Source of the DNA: Sinonovacula constricta
Lineage: Eukaryota > Mollusca > Bivalvia > Cardiida > Solecurtidae
Reading direction: 5' to 3'
DNA: 64,000 nt
Assembly: GCA_007844125.1 (NCBI GenBank)
Contig: CM017562.1
Coordinates: 58,907,029 to 58,971,028, forward strand
Of the stretch, positions 37,480 through 49,581 are shown piece after piece. The position numbers and the translations under genes are program-made. Position 1 is the first letter of the stretch; each line of letters opens with the position of its first letter. The notes beneath the pieces were generated by a model, which was not told the origin of the DNA, searched no databases, and saw only the letters and a list, made by a program, of their open reading frames with translations.

Positions 37480-37487
37480 TGACGTCA
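37480..37487. promoter_or_regulatory. CRE-like palindrome TGACGTCA upstream of the P2X7-domain gene
   Basis: A perfect CREB/ATF palindrome 33 bp before the ATG at 37521. It is kept in copy 2 (near 57541-57550 as GTGATGACGTCACAC), so it predates the duplication. It may be a core promoter element. Confidence 0.45.
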
Positions 37488-37520
37488 TCACTTTCTGTAG
37501 TAAACACAAACGTAACGAAA

Positions 37521-39303
37521 ATGTCGTCAACGTTAAAATCGGTTTCAAGTCCAGAAAGATTTCGGGGGAGAGGACGATCCAGGGGACCAAGAGGAGGACG
37601 GGTGAGAGCAGGAGTAAGATCACGGGTTGAACGATCCACAACTGTTTAAAGTCAAGATCCCGCGTCAGCAGCATTGGAGTTAATCCGGTCAAGGAAAGAT
37701 CGAATGAGGGTGAGTTTTCTTATGATTCTTTTTCCATTTTACCGATATTCACACTTCTAACACATATGTCATGGAATTTAATTTATCCCCAAGTAAAATT
37801 CGAAAACATTTTGACTGCTGTCGGATTTGTTGATGATACAAACCTACAGGTAGCTTATGTGAAACGCTTTAAAAGACAATGAAATTGATTCTGCTGTCAT
37901 CTGCCACCGTTCAAATGTTGGACAAAACATTGTAAAGGAAAAATAAACCTTCAGGGAGAAGAAAAATAGGACAGATTGTTACAAATTTGTATACGTTACA
38001 ACAATATTTGATACGAATTACAGATTCTAAAATAGAAATATAAGTGATACTCTATTAATTGTGTAAGTATTTTGCCCGCTCTGCAAATAATGGCCTAATA
38101 ACTCTTTATTTGTAATTCTTTTGGAAAATCTCGTCAATCTTTGGAGTCAAATCTTTGCTGGTAACATGTAAACTCAAAACTTATATTAAACATGCATTAG
38201 ACAGGCCTTATTCAGGATTGTCGCATGATGCTTTATTATTAATAAATCTTTTACAGAGCATAATCAATGACCTTACCCAATCAAGGATGCAGGAGATCCT
38301 TTTTGAACTTGTTGAGGTACACCCTTCTTTGATATTCAATATCATTGAGCCAGCCCCCAGGGAGCCAGGAGGATATCATCCACCAGGAGATTGGGCGGTA
38401 CCAGACTGGTGTGTCTGCCTTAAGTGTAGGTAGATGCCATCAGAAATGGAGAAGATTTGCTGTGAAAGAGTAAACTGCCTGTCCTGCCGGTATGTGTTGT
38501 GTACCTTTTTAAGCTGTAATAACATAAGGGGTTTTATCTGGATTTTCAAGGTGGATTTAAATCACAAACTACTTATCATTTCCAGTTAACTGTTATAATA
38601 ATGTTGCAATCATGTTTACTACAGAACACAACACATTGATTTTTTGTCAACATAATAATTAAATGAAAAAATTAAACATCTCTTAAAGTAAATTGCTTTT
38701 AAATTCAAATATTACATGGTCTTGGTTATACTTATAAGGCAATAAAAACACTATGTCACTTCGCAAGAACACTCTATGTCACTTCGCAAGAAAAAATATT
38801 TCATGCTGCAAACGTTTTCCACCCCGTTCTCCCTCCTATCAATGATGATTATGATTGAGGTGCAATTTTAATATTTCTGTGAATTAAATGAAGAGAATCA
38901 TTGTTTCATTGCTAACAAATGCAGATGCCTGGTTGTATATACTTGAGGGCTGGTGTGACAACACTCTATACTAAATGTGATAACATAAGTAATGGTTATG
39001 TCAACTTATCTGAGTACATTGTTTATTATTACATACACAATACATTACCTTATAAGGGACACAACGAAAAGTACCCTCATTTGTGTTCATTATTCATTGC
39101 AGGAATTCCAAGTATATATCTTAGATGAAGGAGTATTGGCGCTTTCACGACTATATCGACAAGATCTTGTGTTAGAGGATGGGGGAGACATTCTTAAGGC
39201 AAATAGGCACGCTGCTTATCGACTAGTTTGTGCTTTAGCATCATGGACGTCTTGGGACGGGCAACAGGATTGTCATTCCGTCATGTTGCTTATAGGCAAT
39301 TAG
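37521..39303 (+). pseudogene. P2X7 intracellular (ballast) domain gene carried by the transposon, copy 1
   Basis: Three exons with good splice sites are visible. Exon 1 (37521-37709) encodes a Ser/Arg/Gly-rich start (RFRGRGRSRGPRGG); its donor is GTGAGT. Exon 2 (38257-38489) has RMQEILFELVEVHPSLIF, then DWAVPDWCVCLKCR and EMEKICC...CLSC. Exon 3 (39103-39303) has [14 protein letters not shown]. The C-x-C-x2-C and CC cluster followed by AYR(H/C)AAYR matches the zinc-binding ballast at the C-terminus of vertebrate P2X7 receptors; free-standing relatives are abundant in invertebrates and their function is unknown. Breaks: a TAA in exon 1 before the donor, a TAG after CLKCR, a 2-bp insertion at the start of exon 3 and a TAG where the family has Trp after SCC. 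No channel part is present. Confidence 0.8.
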
Positions 39304-40890
39304 GGACAAGTTCCCACGTGCCTTTGCAGCTAACTATGAAGTATTAACATAAATAAAAATAACACTCGTTAACTGATTTTGGTGTTATATGATTACTTTT
39401 GCACAAATTACATTTAACTCAGTAAGACATTGTTTTTGTTAAGAAAATTCCTAGGAAAGATTTTTTTTTGATAACTAGTGGATGTTATTGTAAAGGAATG
39501 CCATACTTCAAAGGATATCACATCATTTCAAATCCGGTTGGCATATTGTATTTAATTTATTTATGCTGTAAAGTACTCAGACTTGTTTATGCTGTCTTTT
39601 TATAGTTTTTTTTGTTACTGGAACAGAATTTGAACATTCTTTCTGTAAACAAGTCTGTTTTAGACATTTAAGATCACTTTTGTTGTTGTAATAGAGAAAT
39701 ACTGGAATATAAACTATATGGAAGGATTATACAAAGCAAAAACAACACATATTTTACTGCTTTAAACATCTTTTATAGGCAATGTGTTCTGCATAGTGTA
39801 GCATCACATGCAACATTTATTACAAAGTGGCATTACTGTGTGAAAAACTTATGTTAGATATTTTATTTAGTGAACAGAAAGCGTAAGTAAAGATTATGAA
39901 AAATGGAAACCTTCAAGTTGAATAAGAACAGTATGTGTTATAGAGAACTCCATGTCTATTGACTTGACTTGACTATATCCAATAAATCAGAAAAGCAACA
40001 TAAGCAACAACAGAAGAATTATACTTAAGCATTACTTTCTTGTTGATTTCAGGGAAATCATGTATCCAACTTAATTAAAATGCTCTGTATATAATATTGC
40101 ATGGTTTGCTTCATGAACTTAAACTGTGAGATCATATGTTTGTGTTATGTAATATGTATTGGTGTATTTAACAAGGCTGTGAATTAACATAGAAGCAAAA
40201 AAAAATGAAATGTTACATCCCTATATGATTTTTATAAGTAGGCTGATTCACTGATTTATAGTTACAAACTTCTATCAAAAACAAATATTATAAAAAAAAT
40301 GATACAAAAAGTAATCATGTATATATAAATGCAAATTACAACAACAAATGATCCACATAATGTAAGTCTTGAGAGTGTTAACTGCATCTGATCATTACAG
40401 AAAAATAAGTCATTTAACACAGTTCAAACACATAAATGGCTTTGTTGTAAATCTGGTTTTAAAAATGTGGTACACAGGTATCATAAATTAAATTTAGCCT
40501 TTATTTTGCTTCCTTGGAAAAAAGTGGTTATTAATTTTAGAGATATAATATAAAATAATATAAATTAAATAACAAGAAGAAACATCGCCATGTGACGAAA
40601 TCAGGTTTTCATTTTATGTATTAATAAAAATCTGAGAACTCTTGTAAAGAAAATATATGGTGGATAACTGTAGAAACTGACACATTAAAAAAGAAATGTC
40701 TACTTTTAGTAACAGTTTACATTAAAAATAAAAAAGGGCCATGGTTCTTGGATGCAAACCTCTGTTTCATTAAAGGGAACATTCTTCTATGCATCTAAGC
40801 TGAAATACCTTTTGTAAGTACTGAACTAAACTCCGGAAGCTACATTTTGGCATTTTTTGATACTTTATACTCTAGGTATGACATTGACCA
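39304..40890. other. Transposon interior, non-coding
   Basis: No coding relic is seen between the end of the P2X7-domain gene and the repeat at 40890. The inverted counterpart in copy 2 is about 53720-55640. Confidence 0.5.
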
Positions 40891-41260
40891 TTGAGGTAGG
40901 GCTATGGTTCTTAGACACGACACTCCATCATATTAAATGAACACTTGTTAATTGAAGATAGATTAAGTTTCAAAGCTCTTTCATGAATGGTAACTGAGAA
41001 AAAGACAACTGAAAAACATACTTGGAATGAAAATGTTAAGTGAAAAAGGGGTATAACTATAACAAAATACAGTCAAGAGTTATGAAACTTATCCGGATAA
41101 TTGCTACTATGATGTCGGACAAATATGTCAAAGCTCTACATTGAACGGTTACTGAGAAAAATACAACTTTGACGAAAGACTTAATGAACTGTTGACGCCC
41201 GCCTGCCTCACGACATACCCCAGTCTTATAACCAGGATTTTTTCTTAAGAAAACCAGGTT
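40890..41260 (-). repeat. Dispersed non-coding repeat with two related halves
   Basis: On the minus strand the motif TCTCAGTAACCGTTCA followed by GAGCTTTGA occurs twice about 170 bp apart in diverged form. The sequence starts near ACCTGGTTATAAGACTGGGG-type DNA. The counterpart is at 53320-53680. From memory, similar sequences are very common in bivalve genomes. It was inside the element before duplication. Confidence 0.5.
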
Positions 41261-43434
41261 AAAAATTATTGCGACCATGAATCTATCTGACAGTGACATG
41301 AGGAAATATGTACAAAAAAGAAATGTAGACAATTATTTAAAGAGCAGCATTATTGTTGAGTAAATTGTAACATTCCTTCTAACATGACTAGAATTTAAAT
41401 CTTTTTATGATGTACTTGTTAAACAATTTCAGAATAACATATTAGGATAATGATGATTATGAAGATATATATTTAAAGAAAATATGTTCTGCGGCTATGA
41501 ATCTCCAGCACAAACACAACACAATTTAGATGAGAACATGGTTTTTAGCAGTCAGTTAATATTTCAGAATCCACTCATTTTAATGTTTCTGCATAGTTTG
41601 GATTTATTGACCAGTTATTTAAACATGCCAAGGCATGTTCAAGTAGTTTTAATAATCTGCATGCATAGGACCTAATTTTTTACCAGATGAACCAATGCCA
41701 TATTTTTAAAATCATCAACAATCCTGAAACAATAAGACTTGTTTGACTAGTAAGTCTGATAAATAAGAAAGACATATTGTTATCCAATTTATACACTGGC
41801 TACTGAAATATAAACATGAATGTATGCAACTTGAACATGGGCGTTATGGCAATATTCAGGTTAGAGAAATAGAAAAGCCAAATATGGGCTTAAAATTTAG
41901 CTTGAAAGTTAGTGTTACATCACTCCATTTCTGTTGCACATCTGTCAAATCTATCCACCTTGATAACTTACTTCTTTACAAGACCTGATGCAATAACACA
42001 TCAACCAACTCGATTATTGGGCTTCATCTATAATCTGCCTACATTAAAGCTTGTTTTCTTCCCTGCTGACAAAAGTTTGTTTCTTCATCAGTTGTCAGTG
42101 TCTGCAAATCTTGAAGCATGCTTTTTGACCAGCACTTGGGTTGGTTGTGATGGCATTAATGCCAAGTGTCTGCTGATTATTCTATGATCATCAGTCTCCA
42201 GTGCCCTTGACTTCATCCCTATGTTGTCGGCCAATAGCATCACAAGGCCTTGACACACTATTTTCAGAATGTGAGAGTATGTCTTTTCCTCTTTTACAGG
42301 AAACACTGACCATTTTCCACTTTTTGTTGTAGTACCTGTTGTAGCTAGAAAAATAGCAACACACACATATTAATTTTAAAAGCCTGTACAATCAACACAT
42401 TTTTATACTATTGTTATTTACACCATTTGTCAAAAGAAACCACTTAACATCTTTCACAATAGTAAACATTTTAATTCTCACACACAAAGTAGTAGTATAT
42501 ATTATTATGAAAGATTTGATTTACATGTTTTTCTAAATTTAAAATCAATACATAAAACCAACTGTATTCGTTACAGCAGCGTCCAGCGAATTAGGGTATA
42601 ACAACTGGGGCACTGCATGTCAGCCGACCTTTCCACATTCAGTCCTTTGCCCTAAATGGGACTTGAATTCACATGGTTAGAAGCTAGCAGTTAGAGGAGT
42701 TGTGAGAAGTGCCAGCGGTGCCCTTATTTACATAAAAAATGAAAGATACTCAATAGTGTGTAATTTGACACTTCAAAATAGCTCAAACATGCAGTACACT
42801 AAGCAATTATTTCTGTTTAACAAGCCTTCAAAAAAGATTAAAACTTACACAGTGGTTCCATCTTTACTCCTTTTCACTATCCTGCCTGTATTCATGTTGT
42901 GATCAAGTGCTGCCAGCAGATTTCTGATGCGATATACAGGTGAGCTGTATGGAAACCGCTTGGCAATACATCAAGATGAGCTGGTGAAAAGCCTCTATCT
43001 CAGACGTGCTTCTACAGATTATAATAAATATGTTTCATGAGCTCAATTGCTCTTATCTATTTTAGTTGTTTTTTGTTAAAGCAACTTACTTATTATGGTA
43101 TATAAACTTTCCACTATATTCAGCAAACCATTTGATTATTTTTCTACAATGTGTGAGGTTAAATTAGCAAAAAATGCCGGGAACAATTCAGCAGTTATTG
43201 GTTGATTTTGTGGCATTGTCAAGTCATTGTCATATCAGTGGTGTGTTAGTTTGATAATACAAATGAGCAAGAAATGTTTACATTTACAGGTTACGTAATT
43301 AGTTTGTGGAGCAGAAGGAACGTTACCAAGGCAAAATTGTGGGTGTTTCTCAATCAATAGTAGAAGTTAAGTTTGTCTTCCAGAAATATTTCTGTCACCT
43401 GGAGACAGTGTACAACTGAATATGACTAAGATTA

Positions 43435-43845
43435 TTGGGAATGTCCTATACCAACAGTACTGTAGTTATTCTGAGACTATATTCATTTGGGAGTGCTGAC
43501 CTCACTGTGTATAGCATGCCATGAAAGCCTGCAATGATTCCACTCCCAGTCACATCATCTTGACACTTTGGAACTACCCTTATATTTGTTTAAGCATCAG
43601 CATGGGAGCGATACCATCACCATTTTTATGACTTTAGAATGTCATGGCCTGGCATTAAACTCGGGAGTCCAATACCTGTAGCCAACTCTCTACAGATTGC
43701 GCTACTAGGTCTGATTCTGATACAGTGCTGCCTTCAATGTGTAAAGAATGACACATACAACTAGCATGATACCATCCTCCCAGTCACATTATCCTGACAC
43801 GGGCCTGTCTGCTGTGGAACTAACTTTACACTTGCTGCAGTGTAA
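43435..43845 (-). mobile_element. Tandem SINE copies inside the transposon, left arm
   Basis: A full SINE (about 43435-43712) and a partial body (about 43713-43845) lie head to tail on the minus strand. Both share the body motif GTCA(G/A)GATAATGTGACTG (or its ATGATG variant) with the SINE at 16116. The mirror copies at 48355-48755 show that they were present before the two arms formed. Confidence 0.75.
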
Positions 43846-45893
43846 GCAGTTCTATATGGTACCATTTTAGCAACTCTTGTATGTCCTGGATCTGGAGCTC
43901 TTAGGTCAGCCCTTAGACAGAAATAATTTAGATAGTGTTGCAAGATATTGATAGTTATAGTGTTGCAAGATATTGATAGTTATAGTTTCACAAAATGTAT
44001 GGGTTAAAAGGTATAAGGATCTACAAGGACTATACAGTTTTAAACACACCTGAAGTTTAGAAGGTAATGTATCCTGTTCAAGAATCTCTTGTCTAAGACG
44101 ACACCTGCTAAGGCAGACAGTGCTTCAGCATCTACTGTAGGATCAAGCCATAGCTTGTTTCGCTCTTCCTCTGACAGTGGTCCGTGGATGCACTGGTTGG
44201 TTCCTTCACCATGAGAAAGTATCTAACTGTGCCTGTTGGTGATGTGGTGAAGATCATTTCTCCACATAGACTATTACATAAACAAGATAAATGTATTTTA
44301 CTTTGGCAGTATAAACATTTTATCTAGGGAATTAACAAGATATCTGACAAAAGAAGTTAACAAATATCAAAAGAGGGTGATCTGAATGATTTACACTTTC
44401 TGTCTCCTTTCCATATCTTAATTTTTATGCACTGTATTTCTATACATAAAATGCTTTCGGCATTAATAGCCGTCTGAACTTTAAGTCAGTTGAGAAACAG
44501 TTGCAATGTGTATAGGTGTCTGGTAAAGAATAACAGTCAAGACTTTATTGTGTTGATTTCTGTCATGTTCTTTAAATTATAAATAAAGAGAATCATTGAT
44601 CTTACCACAAATTCAGCATAAGTACTGGCTTGCCTACAACAATACTAAAAATGGTTTACAATGTCCCTGGAACACATTAGCAATATCCCACATCCTCTTT
44701 TCTGGCCAGCCTGTAACATAATGTTTTCTAATCTCAACAAAACAAGATTGATTTTTTTTATTTTATTATTTTGATTAGTTGTTTCGAAAAATGTGCTTTT
44801 TTCAAATTAATGCTCATGATTGATATGGATTTAAAAACTCTAGATGTGTTAAAGCTACTGGAGTTTTGACGTGTATCGGTAAGGTTTTACTGTGTACCTA
44901 AAAGGACACAGTGTAATCTTATTTTTTAGAACTGCTATCATGAACATCTGAAACACAACCCTCAAAGTAACAATATAGTGCATAGTAGACTACGAAAATG
45001 AAAATTTCTTACATGCAGTATTTTCTTCCCTACATTTTTGGCAGCATGCCAGACATCATTGAAATGCTTGATATGTCCATATTGGGATTCTGAAAGAAAG
45101 TATTCAGAATTGCTCATCTTTTTAAAGAAGATGTTGTGTTCTTTGTTAAATATACCACCAATCTTTCAGTAATCACAAACTTCACTATAAGCATATGTAA
45201 TCCTGCATTTACTGTGACAGCATGCCGTGAACACCCAACTATATTACACTGATTTACCATATGGTAATGTTATTATGACTAAAATTCTTGCATGCAGATT
45301 GTGTATACCTAAAAAATGATTTATATACATCCCAGTGACACAATTATGGTCATTTTAGTTACATTGATATATTTTGGTGGCAGAACATCCCTGACAAAAA
45401 TGTCTGGGTAGAGCCACTGATATTGCTGGTACACAAATTTTAGAATATAGTTGCAAAACATTTCCCTCCACTGAAACAGCAAATACATGGGAAAGTATGC
45501 TGATGTATCTACGTTAAAATACTTATATTTGCCATACACATCTGAACATCATTCTCAAAAATACACAATTTAAAATTTGTTTTATCTAAATTGTAACAGC
45601 AGACATTTTTTACATTATGTTAACAATAAGCTGACAAAAATATTTGGATGACGTTACTAAATACTGTTTATCAGGAATTTATTAAGCTCCTAGAATTTAT
45701 AGTCTATGATGATAACCAATCGTGAAATTAAAAAAAAAGCAAGGGGATCTTGAGGAAAGCTACCTGTCGAGAAACACTTCGCCATTTCACCGTCTTTACT
45801 CCGATGACCTTCATCAGAGACCTCCAACGGTTAAACTCATCCCCTAATACAACGTGGCTTCTGTTCAGCTTTGGTGCAGATGTTTTCTTCCTT

Positions 45894-45897
45894 TTAA
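45894..45897. other. Internal TTAA used as inversion breakpoint
   Basis: Inverted identity between the two arms stops exactly here: the left arm ends TTTTAA and the right arm begins TTAAACGGAAG at 46291. The end piece of copy 2 starts at the equivalent TTAA (57813-57816). In copy 1 the transposase exon 1 is open across this site. Confidence 0.85.
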
Positions 45898-46290
45898 TAT
45901 TTTCCGTCGACGGCAACGAGGGCCTTTTTTCCGTTTTTTCCCCTCTTTTCACATCCCTGACGGATGCTACTTCTGCATCCATGATGGCTTCTGGACTGCT
46001 TCTGTTTACATCAAACTTTTTATGTTTATCACGTGACTTTTAGTCTTTCTCGGAACTTACCGTAGCACTCCGCGGAATAGCGGAGATCGCTCGCTGCGTT
46101 CAAAATGTAAACAAACTTATCTTTCTATGAGAGAAAGATAAAGAATCGACGCATTCGACGGTCGATTGTAAGGAAAGCTGTACAGATGTGGTGGGCTTTT
46201 GCACTGATTTTGCGGTGATTTTTGGATAAGATTAGAGAAATAATGCTTAAATTGCGCGATTTTAACACTTTTTTGAACGGTTGTATGACT
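45898..46290. other. End piece S of element copy 1: promoter, 5' UTR and right TIR
   Basis: The 393-bp end of the element holds the first codons of the transposase-like gene (minus strand, ATG at 45982-45980). It also has a probable 5' UTR intron (donor CTACGGTAAG near 46058, acceptor just before the ATG) and several short hairpins (CTCCGC/GCGGAG near 46068, ATCTTTCT/AGAAAGAT near 46120). The right TIR is at 46261-46290. A direct copy lies at 57817-58206. Subterminal hairpins are plausible transposase sites. Confidence 0.65.
46261..46290 (-). repeat. Right terminal inverted repeat, element copy 1
   Basis: It ends GAACGGTTGTATGACT followed by TTAA, complementary to 37218-37247. Confidence 0.9.
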
Positions 46291-48354
46291 TTAAACGGAA
46301 GAAAACATCTGCACTAAAGCTGAACAGAAGCGTTGTATTAGGGATGAGTTTAACCGTTGGAGGTCTCTGATGAAGGTCATCGGAGTAAAGACGGTGAAAT
46401 GGCGAAGTGTTTCTCGACAGGTAGCTTTCCTCAAGATCCCCTTGCTTTTTTTTTAATTTCACGATTGGTTATCATCATAGACTATAAATTCTAGGAGCTT
46501 AAAAAATTCCTGATTAACAGTATTTAGTAACGTCATCCAAATATTTTTGTCAGCTTATTGTTAACATAATGTAAAAAATGTCTACTGTTACAATTTAGAT
46601 AAAACAAATTTTAAATTGTGTATTTTTGAGAATGATGTTCAGATGTGTATGGCAAATATAAGTATTTTAATGTAGATACGTCAGCATACTTTCCCCATGT
46701 ATTTGCTGTTTCAGTGAAGGGAAATGTTTTGCAACTATATTCTAAAATTTGTGTATCAGCAATATCAGTGGCTCTACCCAGACATTTGTGTCAGGGTGTT
46801 CTGCCACCAAAATATATAAATGTTACTAAAATGACCATAATTGTGTCACTGGGAAGTATATAAATCATATTTTTTAAAGTACATGTATACACAATCTGCA
46901 ATCAAGAATTTTAGTCATGATAACATTACCATATGGTAAATCAGTGTAATATCGTTGGGTGTTCACAGCATGCTATCACAGTAAATGCAGGATTGCACAT
47001 GCTTATAGTGAAGTTTGTGATTACTGAAAGATTGTATGTATACTTAACCTAGAACACAACATCTTCTTTAAAAAGATGAGCAATTCTGAATAGTTTCTTA
47101 CAGAATCCCAATATGGACATATCAAGCATTTCAATGATGTCTGGCATGCTGCCAAAAATGTAGGGAAGAAAATACTGCACCATGTAAGAAAGTTTCATTT
47201 TTGTAGTCTACTATGCACTATATTGTTACTTTGAGGGTTGTGTTTCAGATGTTTTTGATAGCAGTTCGAAAAAAGATTACACTGTGTCTGTTTCCGGTAC
47301 ACAGTAAAAACCTTACCGATACACTTCAAAACTCCAGTAGCTTTAACACATCTAGAGTTTTTAAATCCATATAAATCATGAGCTTTAATTTGAAAAAAGC
47401 ACATTTTTCGAAACAACTAATCAAAATAATAAAATAAAAAAAGTTCAATCTTGTTTTGTTTAGATTAGAAAACATAATTTTACAGACTGGCCAGAAAAGA
47501 GGTTGTGGGATATTGCTCATGTGGTCCAGGGACATTGTAAACCATTTTTAGTATTGTTGTAGGCAAGCCAGAACTTATGCTGAATTTGTGGTAAGATCAA
47601 TGATTCTCTTTATTTAAAATTTAAAGAACATGACAGAAATCAACACAATAAAGTATTGACTGTTATTCTTTACCAGACACCTATACACATTGCAACTGTT
47701 TCTCAACTGACATAAAGTTCAGACGGCTATTCATGCCGAAAGCATTTCAAGTATAGAAATACAGTGCATAAAAATTAAGATATGGAAAGAAGACAGAAAG
47801 TGAAAATCATTCAGATCACCCTCTTTTGATATTTGTTAACTTCTTTTGTCAGATATCTTGTTAATGTCCTAGATAAAATGTTTACTGCCAAAGTAAAATA
47901 CATTTATCAAGTTTTTGTTATAGTCTATGTGGAGAAGTGATCTTCACCACATCACCAACAGGCACAGTTGGATACTTTCTCATGGTGAAGGAACCAACCA
48001 GTGCAGCCACGGACCACTGTCAGAGGAAGAGCGAAACAAGCCATGGCTTGATCCTACAGTAGATGCTGAAGCACTGTCTGCCTTAGCAGGTGTCGTCTTA
48101 GACAAGAGATTCTTGAACAGGATACATTACCTTCTAAACTTCAGGTGTGTTAAAAACTGTATAGTCCTTGAAGATCCAAATACCTTTTAACCCATACATT
48201 TTGTGAAACTATAACTATCAATATCTTGCAACACTATAACTATCAATATCTTTGCAACACTATCTAAATTATTTCTGTCTAAGGGCTGACCTAAGAGCTC
48301 CAGATCCAGGACATACAAGAGTTGCTAAAATGGTACCATATAGAACTGCTTACA

Positions 48355-48755
48355 CTGCAGCAAGTGTAAAGTTAGTTCCACAGCAGACAGGCCCGTGTCA
48401 GGATAATGTGACTGGGAGGATGGTATCATGCTAGTTGTATGTGTCATTCTTTACACATTGAAGGCAGCACTGTATCAGAATCAGACCTAGTAGCGCAATC
48501 TGTAGAGAGTTGGCTACAGGTATTGGACTCCCGAGTTTAATGCCAGGCCATGACATTCTAAAGTCATAAAAATGGTGGTGGTATCGCTCCCATGCTGATG
48601 CTTAAACAAATATAAGGGTAGTTCCAAAGTGTCAAGATGATGTGACTGTGAGTGGTATCATTGCAGGCTTTCATGGCATGCTACTCACAGTAAGGTCAGC
48701 ACTCCCAAATGAATATAGTCTCAGAATAACTACAATACTGTTGGTATAGGAAATT
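48355..48755 (+). mobile_element. Tandem SINE copies inside the transposon, right arm
   Basis: Mirror image of 43435-43845. A partial body (about 48355-48480, with GTCAGGATAATGTGACTGGG) is followed by a complete copy with a degenerate tRNA head (AGTAGCGCAATCTGTAGAGA near 48490). That copy has the body AAATATAAGGGTAGTTCC and the end AATACTGTTGGTATAGG. Confidence 0.75.
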
Positions 48756-49581
48756 CCCAACAATCTTAGTCATATTCAGTTGTACACTGTCTTCAGATGA
48801 CAAATGTTTCTGGAAGACAAACTTAACTTCTACTATTGATTGAGAAACACCCACAATTTTGCCTTGGTAACGTTCTTTCTGCTCCACAAACTAATTATGT
48901 AACCTTTAAATGTAAACATTTCTTGCTCATTTGTATTATCAAACTAACACACCACTGATATGTCAATGACTTGCCAATGCCACAAAATCAACCAATAACT
49001 GCTGAATTGTTCCTGACATGTTTTGCGTATTTAACCTCACACATTGTAGAAAAATAATCAAATGGTTTGCTGAATATAGTGGAAAGTTTTTTTTGTTTAT
49101 ATACCATAATAAGTAAGTTACTTTAACAAAAACAACTAAAATAGATAAGAGCAATTGAGCTCATGAAACATATTTATTATAATCTGTAGAAGCACGTCTG
49201 AGATAGAGGCTTTTCACCAGCTCATCTTGATGTATTTTGCCAAGCGGTTTCCGTACAGCCCATCTGTATATCGCATCAGGAATCTGCTGGCAGCACTTGA
49301 TCACAACATGAATACAGACAGGATAGTGAAAATGAGTAAAGATGGAAACAATGTGTTAGTTTTAATCTTTTTTGAAGACTTGTTAAACAGAAATAATTAA
49401 CATTACGCCGAAATTTGATTGACAGGACAAGACGCCTGGCGTTAGCTAATCAGCGCGCTCCATTTGGTCACGTGATTCTTTTGTTTTTCGGTCGCCATTT
49501 TCCTTGGACAAGTTGAGTGCATTTCGTTGACCAAGAAACAGAGGAATAATTCTGATTTTAGTAACAAAAAGCGAGAAGAAA

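Larger units (their letters stand above)
42088..45982 (-). pseudogene. Transposase-like gene of the TTAA element, copy 1 (decayed, multi-exon)
   Basis: Exon 1 (45982-45764) starts MDAEVASVRDV, is basic in its middle (ENIKRKK) and ends DEFNRWRSLMKVIGVKT before a GTAGCT donor. Relic exons follow. One at 45540-45321 (YGKYKYFNVDTSAYFP, unrecognised). One at 45089-45013 reads SQYGHIKHFNDVWHAAKNVG, the F-D-x-W-H block that follows the second catalytic Asp in a DDE family of animals. One at 44270-44050 (LHHITNRHS, then CSHGPLSEEERNK) has a TAG replacing Trp. The last (42344-42088) reads KSGKWSVFPVKEEKTYSHI and ends near DPRIISRHLA. The exons holding the first two catalytic Asp are not found, so no active transposase is possible. 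SINE copies sit in the introns at 43435-43845. Confidence 0.65.
37214..46294. mobile_element. TTAA DNA transposon, copy 1 (9.07 kb, collinear)
   Basis: TTAA at 37214-37217 and 46291-46294 flank a 9073-bp element. Its termini are inverted repeats: AGTCATACAACCGTTCAAAA at the left, and the same on the complement at the right, continuing with similarity for about 30 bp. It carries two decayed spliced genes facing each other: a P2X7-ballast-domain gene (plus strand, 37521-39303) and a transposase-like gene (minus strand, 45982 to 42088). TTAA targets are typical of piggyBac and Kolobok superfamilies. The transposase relics are of the kind I associate with Kolobok/THAP-linked elements. Copy 2 follows directly and shares the TTAA at 46291. 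Confidence 0.85.

Noticed and set aside
37355..37692. Minus-strand frames over the first exon of the ballast gene
   Set aside because: They oppose the spliced plus-strand gene and cross its promoter. The counterpart in copy 2 keeps them only through sequence identity.
43761..48434. Identical 60-codon frames in both arms (43761-43943 and 48252-48434)
   Set aside because: They run through SINE sequence and end in it. Identity follows from the arm duplication and does not show selection.
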